Part shown: positions 17,269-25,176 of the stretch, piece after piece
Numbering within the stretch: the first letter of the stretch is position 1
Layout of the letters: each line of letters begins with the position of its first letter
Source of the DNA: Pseudomonas sp. FeN3W
GTDB taxonomy: Bacteria; Pseudomonadota; Gammaproteobacteria; Pseudomonadales; Pseudomonadaceae
DNA length: 64,000 nt
NCBI GenBank assembly: GCA_030263805.2
Contig: CP136010.1
Coordinates: 3,425,001 to 3,489,000 of the forward strand
Direction: 5' to 3'
The notes under the pieces: model-generated
Database searches by the model: none
The model's input: the letters and a program-made list of their open reading frames with translations, nothing else
What the model was told of the DNA's origin: nothing
Program-made: the position numbers and the translations under genes

Positions 17269-18485
17269 TCGTAGTGCTCCACGGTAGGGGGAAGCCAGGC
17301 GGTCCCGATGAATGTGTTCTGGTCAATATTCACCACATTGAAGATGGCAGCCAGATCTCTCCATTCGTAGTTCTTTCCGATATGTGTATCGGTAGTGTGC
17401 AGTGCGATTGCAATGGAATAGCTGCCTGGCCCCAGGTTGGCAGCGAAGCTGAAAACAAATGTATTGATGGCGCCGCTTCGGATGTCGGTCAGTTTGTGAT
17501 TGAGGTGATAAGTGTTGGTTCCGAATGCGGGTTGTCCAAGGCGGTCTTTGATCATGTAGCCAATTACCAGTTCCGGCAGCGGCGCTGTGGCTTCAATGGT
17601 AACTTTCAGTTTGACCGGTTGCCCCACGTTGACAACATCCAGGGGTTGATCGTGTTCGTCGAGAAGGGCAATTTTATTGATTTTGGCTTCGCCGCTTCCT
17701 GAGATGGTTTGTACCTTGCCGGTCTCGGTGATCTGCTGACGAACGGTCTGGTTGTCACGCTCAGCGAGCATCGCGTTGTAATAGTCCATGACTACTTCCG
17801 GCTCGCCTTCCATTACCAACTGGCCTGCGTTGAGCAATATGGCACGATCACAGATGGACTGGATGGCGGTCTTATCGTGAGATACGAGCAGCAAAGTGGT
17901 GCCTTTTTCGCGGAAATTTCGGATGCGATCAAAGCTTTTGTGCTGAAAATAGGCGTCCCCTACAGACAGCGCTTCGTCTACAATCAGCACGTCCGGACGA
18001 TGTGCCGTAGCGACGCTGAAGGCTAGCCGCATTTGCATTCCGCTGGAATAAACTCGCACCGGCTGGTCGATATAGTCTCCAATTTCGGCGAATTCTTCGA
18101 TTTGCGGCATCATTTTTTGGATGTCTTCTGCACTGTAGCCGAGGAGTTGGCCTGCCATCAGCGCATTTTGACGGCCAGTAAAGTCCGGATGAAACCCCAT
18201 TCCTAGTTCCAATAGGGCAGCGATGCGACCGGTAAGCTGGACGTGGCCAGTCGTGGGCTGCGTAGTTCCGGTGATGATTTTCAATAGGGTACTTTTTCCG
18301 GCCCCGTTGATGCCAATAATTCCTACAGCCTCACCCGGAGCAATCTGAAAATTGATGTTCTGTAGCACCCATTTCAGCGTATGGCGAGGTTTTCTCAGGG
18401 GAAGCAGCCATTCGGCAAGACGCCCCCATCTGCTGGGGTACTGTTTGTAGGCTTTGCCCAGATTGGTAATGGTTATATTGCCCAT
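17265..18485 (-). CDS. wzt: O-antigen ABC transporter ATPase with C-terminal glycan-binding domain
   Basis: 406 residues. The ATPase domain has Walker A GINGAGKST 58-66, a GRIAALLELGMGFHPDFTGR stretch typical of Wzt/TagH (87-105), signature YSSGMQMRL 146-154, Walker B VLIVDE 166-171 and His203. Residues about 250-400 form an extra beta-rich domain (PFAM Wzt_C type) like the one that reads the terminal modification of the polysaccharide in E. coli O8/O9a. It powers export of UndPP-linked chains together with Wzm. It overlaps wzm by one base and the methyltransferase by four. Confidence 0.94.
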   Translation of the reverse strand: MGNITITNLGKAYKQYPSRWGRLAEWLLPLRKPRHTLKWVLQNINFQIAPGEAVGIIGINGAGKSTLLKIITGTTQPTTGHVQLTGRIAALLELGMGFHPDFTGRQNALMAGQLLGYSAEDIQKMMPQIEEFAEIGDYIDQPVRVYSSGMQMRLAFSVATAHRPDVLIVDEALSVGDAYFQHKSFDRIRNFREKGTTLLLVSHDKTAIQSICDRAILLNAGQLVMEGEPEVVMDYYNAMLAERDNQTVRQQITETGKVQTISGSGEAKINKIALLDEHDQPLDVVNVGQPVKLKVTIEATAPLPELVIGYMIKDRLGQPAFGTNTYHLNHKLTDIRSGAINTFVFSFAANLGPGSYSIAIALHTTDTHIGKNYEWRDLAAIFNVVNIDQNTFIGTAWLPPTVEHYE

Positions 18486-19279
18486 CAGAGTTCATCCACC
18501 AATTCGCCGGAGTTCTGCCTGAACAATCTCAAACCCCAGAAGCAAAGGATCAAGCCAAGGGCCAGTGGAAGCCACAGGTGGTTCCATTCTGGCCAATGGC
18601 CGAATACCAGTATTTTTTGATAGGCGCCTATTATCGAGGCCATTGGATTGAACTGCATCAGCTTTTGCAGGCTCTCCGGTAGGATTTCCACTGGATAGAC
18701 GATCGGGGTCAGCCAGAACCAGAATTGGAGGATCACGCTAAATAGCTGTCCTATATCGCGAAAGAATACGTTTAGCACGCCGAGCGTCATCCCGAGCCCT
18801 ATGGCGAACAATGTTTGTATTGCTAGTACAGGGAATATTGCCAGGAAAACCCAGCCAGGAAATTGATTCGTGACCAGTAGGAAGATAACGAACAGAGAGA
18901 AAATGATCGTGAAATTTAAGCTTGCGCTAAAGACCAGAGTCACCGGCAGGCACAGGCGCGGGAAATTAATCTTTTTCAGTAAGTTTGCGTTCTCTATGAA
19001 TACATTCTGGGCGCGGCTGGTTATTTCAGCAAAGAATCCCCAGGTTATAACGCCGGCGCACAGGTAAATGCTGTAGGCGAAGGTGCTTTCGGTGCCCGGC
19101 AGCCTGGCGCGCATTAATTGAGCAAATATTACCGTGTATACAACAATCATTGCGAGAGGCTGGATAATAGTCCAGGTCGCCCCTAGTAGTGAGTTTCGAT
19201 ATTTTGACTGAAACTCGCGCTTGGCACTGCCGAGAATGAAATCTCTATATGCCCATAGCAGTCTTGCCGTACTTAGCAT
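18485..19279 (-). CDS. wzm: O-antigen ABC transporter permease
   Basis: 264 residues, six predicted transmembrane helices, with the ABC-2 permease hallmarks KYRNSLLGATWTIIQPL near 26-42, NLLKKINFPR near 98-107 and the FWFWLTPIVYPVEILPE loop near 188-204. It forms the membrane channel that moves completed UndPP-linked O-polysaccharide to the periplasm. It is paired with the downstream wzt and follows the GT4 gene by 67 bases in the leftward operon. Confidence 0.94.
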   Translation of the reverse strand: MLSTARLLWAYRDFILGSAKREFQSKYRNSLLGATWTIIQPLAMIVVYTVIFAQLMRARLPGTESTFAYSIYLCAGVITWGFFAEITSRAQNVFIENANLLKKINFPRLCLPVTLVFSASLNFTIIFSLFVIFLLVTNQFPGWVFLAIFPVLAIQTLFAIGLGMTLGVLNVFFRDIGQLFSVILQFWFWLTPIVYPVEILPESLQKLMQFNPMASIIGAYQKILVFGHWPEWNHLWLPLALGLILCFWGLRLFRQNSGELVDEL

Positions 19280-19346
19280 GGTGGTGCCTTAAAAATATAT
19301 TCTACAATTGGCTTCGGCTGCAGTAGCCGCATATGAAAGTTGTTTT

Positions 19347-20525
19347 TCACGCGCTGGCACCCGAGACCACGCGATAGACGGCGAGTGTCTCACTGGCGCA
19401 GCGCTGCCAGGAAAAAACCTTGGCGCGCTCCAGGCCGGCTTTACCCAGGGTGGCTCGTCGAGCATCGTCTTCGAGTAATTTTTGCATCAAGTCCTTCAAT
19501 TGCTCTGAATTGCCCGGCTCACACAGCATGGTGGCGCCAGCACTGAATTCTGCCATCGTTGTTTCAGTCGTGCAGATGACCGGGGTGCCGCAATTCATGG
19601 CCTCCAGTACAGGCAAACCGAAGCCTTCATATAGGGAGGGGTAAACGAATATGCTTGCGCCTGCATAAAGTGACGGTAGCGCTTCAATGGGTACGAACTG
19701 CAGATGGCGTAGCCCATGTGTCATGGCCAGCGAGTCGATTCGCGCCTGGAGATCATGATTGTTCCAGCCCTGCGCGCCGGCTAGTACCAAGGGATACTCC
19801 TGGCGCATGGGCTCAGGGAGGCGTGACCAAGCCTCAATCAGTGTATCGACGCCCTTGCGTGGCTCCAGTGTGCCCACGAACAGCAGATAGCGGTCATGCT
19901 CAAGGCCATATTCAGCCAATGTCGCCGAGGTCTGGCTGGCTGGCAGTTCGGTGTAGCAATCTGCTGCTCCTAGGTAGATGGCTCGGACGCGTTGTTCATC
20001 TACAGCATATCTGGCGATCAATTCCTGCCTTACCTGCTCGGAATCCGTGATCAGCATGTCCGCCCGAGCCAGCGTCCTTGGCAGTTCACGGGTCAGCCAG
20101 GCCACTCGTTTAGGGGGGTGGTAGTGCGGGTAATGAATGAAGGAGAGATCGTGGATGGTGGCAACGCAAGGTCCCTTGTGCGTACGCAAAATGAAGTTGG
20201 GCTCGTGATATACGAAATTGCGCAAGCGTGCGGACTTCAGGCGCAGCAAGCTGTTGCGTAGCGTTTCGCGAGCGCGGTAAGCCAGGCTCGAGTTGCGTAG
20301 AAACTGAACCAGATGGCCTCGCGATGATACTAACGGTGCGGCGCGCTCTATGCTGGCGCCGCATTGTTGCAGGGCCTGAGTAGCTGAGGTGAAGTGGTGC
20401 CCGGAGAAGCACTCGATGGTTTCAAGTGCTTGCATCGCTACAAATTGTTCAAGCAGGTTCTGCGTATAGGTGCCAATTCCGGTAATGGGCGGCAGTAGTG
20501 ACTCGGTGTTGATCAACAGTTTCAA
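19347..20525 (-). CDS. GT4 glycosyltransferase (WbpY/WbpZ-like mannosyl- or rhamnosyltransferase)
   Basis: 392 residues, single GT-B/GT4 protein. The N-terminal acceptor domain begins LLINTESLLPPITGIGTYTQN. The donor domain shows VGTLEPRKGVDTLIEAW near 217-233 and the catalytic EX7E motif Glu300-Glu308 in YEGFGLPVLEAM. The sequence resembles the rhamnosyltransferases WbpY/WbpZ of the Pseudomonas common polysaccharide, and it lies between rmd (47 bases) and wzm (67 bases). It may add the adaptor or first rhamnose residues to the primer while the 1260-residue protein extends the chain; that division of labour is inference. Confidence 0.82.
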   Translation of the reverse strand: MKLLINTESLLPPITGIGTYTQNLLEQFVAMQALETIECFSGHHFTSATQALQQCGASIERAAPLVSSRGHLVQFLRNSSLAYRARETLRNSLLRLKSARLRNFVYHEPNFILRTHKGPCVATIHDLSFIHYPHYHPPKRVAWLTRELPRTLARADMLITDSEQVRQELIARYAVDEQRVRAIYLGAADCYTELPASQTSATLAEYGLEHDRYLLFVGTLEPRKGVDTLIEAWSRLPEPMRQEYPLVLAGAQGWNNHDLQARIDSLAMTHGLRHLQFVPIEALPSLYAGASIFVYPSLYEGFGLPVLEAMNCGTPVICTTETTMAEFSAGATMLCEPGNSEQLKDLMQKLLEDDARRATLGKAGLERAKVFSWQRCASETLAVYRVVSGASA

Positions 20526-20572
20526 TGATTGTTACCTGGGTGCGCTTGGCGTGAGCGTTTAGGCGGTATTGG

Positions 20573-21526
20573 TTAAAGAGCGAACTGCGCGCGCCAGTAT
20601 TGCAGAAGCCTTTCCAGAGTCTCGTGCAACGGCGTTGTCGGTTGCCAGCCTGTTGCTTGCTTGATGGCCATGCTGTTTCCGGTGGCGATAGGGATGTCCG
20701 ATGGGCGCAGGCGTTTGGGGTCCTGTTCGATGCTTATCGCTCGCGGGCTCATTGCCAATAGTGCTTCGAGTACGTCGCGGATGCGGTGCGTTTGCCCTGA
20801 AGCAATATTGAAGCAGCGTGCGGGCCCGGTGTTCTCGCGCAACGGTTTCAACAATTGCAGGTACGCGTTGCACACATCCCGGACGTCGAGAAAATCCCGG
20901 CGAGCTTCAAGGTTGCCGACTTGTATGATCGGCGGCTGCAGCCCGGCTTCGGCCATGGCGATCTGACGTGCGAAAGAGGCGGTCACGAACTTGGGAGACT
21001 GGTGTTCACCAATGTGGTTGAACGGCCGCGCTATTACGCCGCGCATGCCTTGACGGAAATATTCGTTGACCGCTATCTCGCCAGCGAGCTTGCTGGCAGC
21101 GTAAGGGTTCATGGGGTGGCAGGCTGTCTGTTCATCGACGGCCTGCCCTTGCTTGAAGCTTGCGCCATAGACTTCCGAGGAACTGACATAAAGCGTAAAT
21201 GCCTCGGGTGCATGAAGACGCAACGCCTCCATCAGGTTGAGGCTGCCCAGCACGTTGGTCTGCCAGGTCAACTGTGGGTTAGCGAAGCTTGTCGGTACGT
21301 TCGAGATGGCGGCCAGGTGTACTACATGTGTCGGGCGGGCCAGTGCTATGGCACGCGCCAGTGCCTCGGGATCGCGTATGTCGCACTGCAGCTGCGGACA
21401 GGCGGCCCCAGGCGATGCCGGTGTGCCGGAAGTCAACGCGATGACATGCTGGCCGTCCTCCAGCAGCGCTCTGCAGAGTTGCTGCCCCACGAACCCATTT
21501 GCGCCTGTGACTAGCGTGCGTTGCAT
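20573..21526 (-). CDS. rmd: GDP-6-deoxy-4-keto-D-mannose reductase (GDP-D-rhamnose forming)
   Basis: 317 residues, extended SDR with TGANGFVG at 7-14, SSSE at 115-118 and catalytic Tyr142-x3-Lys146 in MNPYAASKLAGE. Assigned as Rmd because its neighbours are wbpW, wzm/wzt and rhamnosyltransferase-like genes and because gmd is in the window. It would reduce the Gmd product to GDP-D-rhamnose. I chose ATG 21526: a strong GGGAGGGAAGG precedes it, while the open frame extends to 21760 through the divergent promoter. First gene of the leftward O-antigen operon. Confidence 0.87.
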   Translation of the reverse strand: MQRTLVTGANGFVGQQLCRALLEDGQHVIALTSGTPASPGAACPQLQCDIRDPEALARAIALARPTHVVHLAAISNVPTSFANPQLTWQTNVLGSLNLMEALRLHAPEAFTLYVSSSEVYGASFKQGQAVDEQTACHPMNPYAASKLAGEIAVNEYFRQGMRGVIARPFNHIGEHQSPKFVTASFARQIAMAEAGLQPPIIQVGNLEARRDFLDVRDVCNAYLQLLKPLRENTGPARCFNIASGQTHRIRDVLEALLAMSPRAISIEQDPKRLRPSDIPIATGNSMAIKQATGWQPTTPLHETLERLLQYWRAQFAL

Positions 21527-21621
21527 GACCTTCCCTCCCGACCCGTGAGTGCGAGTTAGTTTACAGAGCGTTCCAAAGGCAAGCGAGCTGACCGGTACCG
21601 ATCTCAGGCTGGGTACAGACG

Positions 21622-21650
21622 TTGCATCGTCACGGGAGCGCTTTGATAAT
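21622..21650 (+). promoter_or_regulatory. Sigma-70-type promoter for the wbpW operon
   Basis: TTGCAT (21622-21627) and GATAAT (21645-21650) are separated by 17 bases, 36 bases before the wbpW ATG. They lie in the 160-base divergent gap with rmd, whose own promoter on the minus strand is not clear (a TAAACT box near 21560 is weak). Confidence 0.55.
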
Positions 21651-21686
21651 GACCCGCTTTGCCATTGATGGCTTTTCGGAGTTCCT

Positions 21687-23108
21687 ATGTTCACGCCCGT
21701 AATCCTTGCTGGCGGCAGCGGTACACGCCTCTGGCCGCTGTCGCGCCAGCGTATGCCCAAGCAGTTTCTGGAGCTTGACGGTCAGGCGCAGGGCACCATG
21801 TTTCAGCGCACGTTGGCTCGTTTGGACGGGTTGGAGCACACCGCGCCGCTGGTCGTAAGCAACAAGGATCATCGTTTTGTCGTTGCAGAGCAGTTGCGCC
21901 TGGCAAAGCGTACAAGCCGCCGCATCATCTTGGAGCCCATGGCACGCAATACGGCCCCGGCCATTGCGTTGGCGGCGCTCGATGCCATTGCTGAGGGGGA
22001 TGATCCTGTTTTGCTTGTACTGGCGGCCGATCACTATATTCAGGATGTGACTGCCTTCCGTGAGGCGATAAAGATCGCACTAGGCCAAGCCCATGAGGGG
22101 CGCCTGGTTACCTTCGGCATTATGCCGACTCATGCAGAATCCGGCTTTGGTTATATCCAGTGTGGTGATGTGCTTGGAGAGGGTGGCCATGCCATTTCCG
22201 CTTTCAAGGAAAAGCCATCTGCCGAGCTGGCGCAGGAATATCTGACCGCGGGCAACTACCTCTGGAACAGCGGCATGTTCATGTTTCGTGCTTCGCGCTT
22301 TCTGGCGGAGCTGGAGCGCCATCGCCCTGACAACCTCGCTGCGTGCCGAGACGCGCTGGCGGCTTCTGAGCAAGACAGCCACTTCCTGCATGTGCCGGCC
22401 GAGCAATTTGCCCGCTGCGATGACGAGTCGGTGGACTATGCGGTGATGGAGCATACCGATGCCGGTGTAGTGGTACCGCTGGACGCCGGCTGGAACGATC
22501 TGGGCAGCTGGGCGGCGATTCTCGATGTGAGCGAGCGCGATGCGGATGGCAATGGCCTTCAGGGCGATGTCATGGCCGTCGATACTCGAAACAGCCTTGT
22601 GCAGTCCCATCATCGTCTGGTCACAACGGTGGGAGTCGAGGGGCTAGTGATTATTGAAACCAAGGATGCGGTACTGGTAGCGCACAAGGAGCAGTGCCAG
22701 CAGGTCAAGGCCATCGTTCAGCGTTTGCAGGCCGAGGAGCGGGAAGAGCATGCCAGCCATCCACTGGTAAGCCGTCCGTGGGGCCATTACGACACGGTCG
22801 ACAAGGGTGAGCGCTATCAGGTCAAGCGCATCACCGTGCTGCCCGGTGAGTGCCTGTCATTACAGTTGCATTATCACCGCGCCGAGCACTGGATCGTCGT
22901 ATCCGGAACTGCCAAGGTCGTATGTGGCGACAAGGAGATGATTCTTTCGGAGAATCAGTCGACCTATATCCCGCTGGGCATTAAGCACTCGTTGTCGAAT
23001 CCAGGCAAGGTGCCGCTGGAACTCATCGAGGTGCAGTCCGGCGCGTATCTGGGTGAGGATGACATCGTTCGCTTCGAGGACCGCTATGGACGCGTTCCGG
23101 CCAACTGA
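21687..23108 (+). CDS. wbpW: Mannose-1-phosphate guanylyltransferase / mannose-6-phosphate isomerase
   Basis: 473 residues, bifunctional type II PMI-GMP. The N-terminal nucleotidyltransferase starts with GGSGTRLWPLSRQRMPKQF (9-27). The C-terminal cupin has the isomerase signature RPWGHYDTVDKGERYQVKRI and the metal-site segment LQLHYHRAEHWIVVSGTA. It makes mannose-6-P from fructose-6-P and GDP-mannose from mannose-1-P, feeding gmd and rmd; the linking phosphomannomutase (algC) is not in the window. Named WbpW rather than AlgA/PslB from its O-antigen context. First gene of the rightward operon. Confidence 0.93.
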   Translation: MFTPVILAGGSGTRLWPLSRQRMPKQFLELDGQAQGTMFQRTLARLDGLEHTAPLVVSNKDHRFVVAEQLRLAKRTSRRIILEPMARNTAPAIALAALDAIAEGDDPVLLVLAADHYIQDVTAFREAIKIALGQAHEGRLVTFGIMPTHAESGFGYIQCGDVLGEGGHAISAFKEKPSAELAQEYLTAGNYLWNSGMFMFRASRFLAELERHRPDNLAACRDALAASEQDSHFLHVPAEQFARCDDESVDYAVMEHTDAGVVVPLDAGWNDLGSWAAILDVSERDADGNGLQGDVMAVDTRNSLVQSHHRLVTTVGVEGLVIIETKDAVLVAHKEQCQQVKAIVQRLQAEEREEHASHPLVSRPWGHYDTVDKGERYQVKRITVLPGECLSLQLHYHRAEHWIVVSGTAKVVCGDKEMILSENQSTYIPLGIKHSLSNPGKVPLELIEVQSGAYLGEDDIVRFEDRYGRVPAN

Positions 23109-23176
23109 GCGTTGTTATGTGCCCCGCTCTATCGCCGCAAGGTGTCGGTGGTGACTGGACCTTCCAGCAGGGAATC

Positions 23177-24151
23177 GTGGAATTGACTACAAAGCAGAAG
23201 GTGTTGGTCACTGGCGGCTCAGGTTTCGTCGGAGCGGCACTGCTGCGCCGGCTGGCCACGCAACCCGGCCTGGAAGTGCTGGGCTGGGTTCGGCGAAGCG
23301 ATGCGTCACTGCCGGCCGGGGTTGTGCCGGTGCCTGCGTCGCGGGAGCGTCTGTTCGCCGCCGGGGCGGCCCCGGAGAAGCTGGATGTCCTGGTCCACTG
23401 CGCTGGTCGAGCGCATGTGCTGCAGGAGCGTTCAACAGACCCACTTGCAGAATATCGCCAGGTCAATCTCGAGCTCACCGTGGAATTGGCTCGGGAGGCC
23501 GCACGGCTGGGCGCCCGGCGCTTCGTATTTGTCAGCACCATCAAGGTCAACGGTGAGCAGACGTCGGTGAAGCCTTTCACCGCTTCGGATGTTGCCGCTC
23601 CGGTCGAGCCCTATGCGCTGTCGAAGCTGGAGGCCGAGCGGGCACTCGGCACCCTGGCCGCCGAGACAGGCATGGAAATCGTCATCGTGCGACCGCCGTT
23701 GATCTATGGGCCAGGCGTGAAAGCCAACTTCTTGAGTCTCTTTCGGGCGGTGCAGCATGGATGGCCTTTGCCGCTGGGTGGTGTTCGCAATCGGCGCAGC
23801 CTGGTCGCGCTGGACAATCTGGTGGATCTGCTGGTGGTCTGCATGGACCATCCTGCCGCAGCGAGTCAGGTGCTGCTGATCAGTGACGGCGAGCCGATGT
23901 CCACTCCCGAGTTATTGAGAGGCATCGGGCGTGCGCTTGGGCGCCCGGCACGCTTAGTGGGGGTGCCGCCAATATGGCTCAAGGCCGGGGCCAGTCTGGT
24001 CCGTCGCCCTGCTTTGTACGAGCGTCTGTGTGGCTCGTTGGAGGTGGACGATGCCGCGACACGGCAGTTGCTGCAGTGGCGGCCCCCGGTTTCGGTAGAC
24101 CAGGCATTGGCTGCCACCGCTCGATGGTTTCTTGCGGAGCGCCACCTGTGA
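23177..24151 (+). CDS. SDR epimerase/reductase, WbpV-like (UDP-sugar 4-reductase)
   Basis: Extended SDR with VLVTGGSGFVGAALLRRL at the N-terminus, a FVSTIKVNGE segment, and catalytic YALSK (Tyr-x3-Lys). Genes of this type lie directly before wbpL and wbpM in Pseudomonas O-antigen loci; the WbpV group is thought to reduce the 4-keto WbpM product to UDP-D-QuiNAc. The start is uncertain: GTG 23177 with AGGGA close upstream gives 324 residues beginning just before the Rossmann motif; ATG 23117 gives 344 with an unrelated leader; TTG 23183 is also possible. The last four bases overlap wbpL (GTGA). Confidence 0.82.
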   Translation: MELTTKQKVLVTGGSGFVGAALLRRLATQPGLEVLGWVRRSDASLPAGVVPVPASRERLFAAGAAPEKLDVLVHCAGRAHVLQERSTDPLAEYRQVNLELTVELAREAARLGARRFVFVSTIKVNGEQTSVKPFTASDVAAPVEPYALSKLEAERALGTLAAETGMEIVIVRPPLIYGPGVKANFLSLFRAVQHGWPLPLGGVRNRRSLVALDNLVDLLVVCMDHPAAASQVLLISDGEPMSTPELLRGIGRALGRPARLVGVPPIWLKAGASLVRRPALYERLCGSLEVDDAATRQLLQWRPPVSVDQALAATARWFLAERHL

Positions 24152-25164
24152 TCGAACCGGTGATCCTGCTTGCGGTATTGGCTTCCTGGGCGCTGACAGG
24201 CGGGCTTCGAATTTATGCAGAACGTCGTCGGCTGATCGATATTCCGAATGCGCGCAGCTCGCATCGCATAGCCACTCCCCGCGGTGGCGGGCTGGCTATT
24301 GTGCTCGTCGTGCTGGCTGGCATCGCAGCCTTGCTCCTTTGGGGCTCCGTGGGTCGGGAGCTTGCCTGGGCGGTGCTAGGGGGCGGAGCCGGCGTCGCGC
24401 TACTTGGATTTGTCGACGATCATGGGCACGTTGCGGCCGGCTGGCGGTTGCTTGGCCATTTTGTCGCGGCCATCTGGGTGGTTGCCTGGCTTGGCGGGTT
24501 GCCGGCAATTGCACTATTCGGCCATACGCTTGACCTTGGGCCGATGGGGTTTGCATTGGCGAGTGTGGGCCTGGTCTGGGGGCTCAATCTGTTCAACTTC
24601 ATGGATGGGATCGATGGCATCGCTGGTGCCGAGGCGCTCACCCTCGGCCTGCTCGCATCGCTGTGTTATACGCTTGCCGGCATGCCGGGTGATGCCTCGG
24701 TCGAGTGGCTGGTTGCTGCGGCGACGCTGGGTTTCCTGTTCTGGAACTTTCCACGTGCGCGAATTTTCATGGGCGATGTGGGTAGTGGCTTTCTTGGGTT
24801 GGTTTTCGGCGCACTTGCGCTGCATGCCGCTTGGCAGGCACCGGTGCTGTTGTGGTGTTGGATGGTTCTGGCTGGCGTATTCGTTGTCGATGCAACTTTT
24901 ACGCTGCTGCGTCGTCTGCAGCGGGGCGAGGCTATCCATCAGGCCCATCGCAGTCACGCGTATCAGATCGCCGCGCGACGGGTCGGCCGGCATGTGCCGA
25001 TCACGCTCGGTGTGGTGGCTATCAATCTGGGCTGGCTGGGCCCGATTGCGGCGCTGGTAGCCGTGGGCAGGCTAGAGGGCTTAGCGGGACTGATTGTAGC
25101 CTATTTGCCCTTGCTGGCTCTCGCCATTTGGCTTGGCGCAGGCACCCCGGAGCGAACCAGGTGA
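24148..25164 (+). CDS. wbpL: UndP N-acetylaminosugar-1-phosphate transferase, O-antigen initiator
   Basis: 338 residues, polytopic, WecA/MraY superfamily. Key motifs: RGGGLAIV (45-52), the metal-binding Asp90-Asp91 in FVDDHGHVAAGWRLLGH, NLFNFMDGIDGIAG (147-160), MGDVGSG (208-214) and the cytoplasmic HQAHRSHAYQ (264-273). In P. aeruginosa WbpL starts both O-antigen types by moving FucNAc- or GlcNAc/QuiNAc-1-P to undecaprenyl phosphate. The GTG start at 24148 gives the family length and a GTGA overlap with the preceding gene; the open frame upstream to 23974 is overlap only. Confidence 0.93.
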   Translation: MIEPVILLAVLASWALTGGLRIYAERRRLIDIPNARSSHRIATPRGGGLAIVLVVLAGIAALLLWGSVGRELAWAVLGGGAGVALLGFVDDHGHVAAGWRLLGHFVAAIWVVAWLGGLPAIALFGHTLDLGPMGFALASVGLVWGLNLFNFMDGIDGIAGAEALTLGLLASLCYTLAGMPGDASVEWLVAAATLGFLFWNFPRARIFMGDVGSGFLGLVFGALALHAAWQAPVLLWCWMVLAGVFVVDATFTLLRRLQRGEAIHQAHRSHAYQIAARRVGRHVPITLGVVAINLGWLGPIAALVAVGRLEGLAGLIVAYLPLLALAIWLGAGTPERTR

Positions 25165-25176
25165 AAGAGAACCGCG

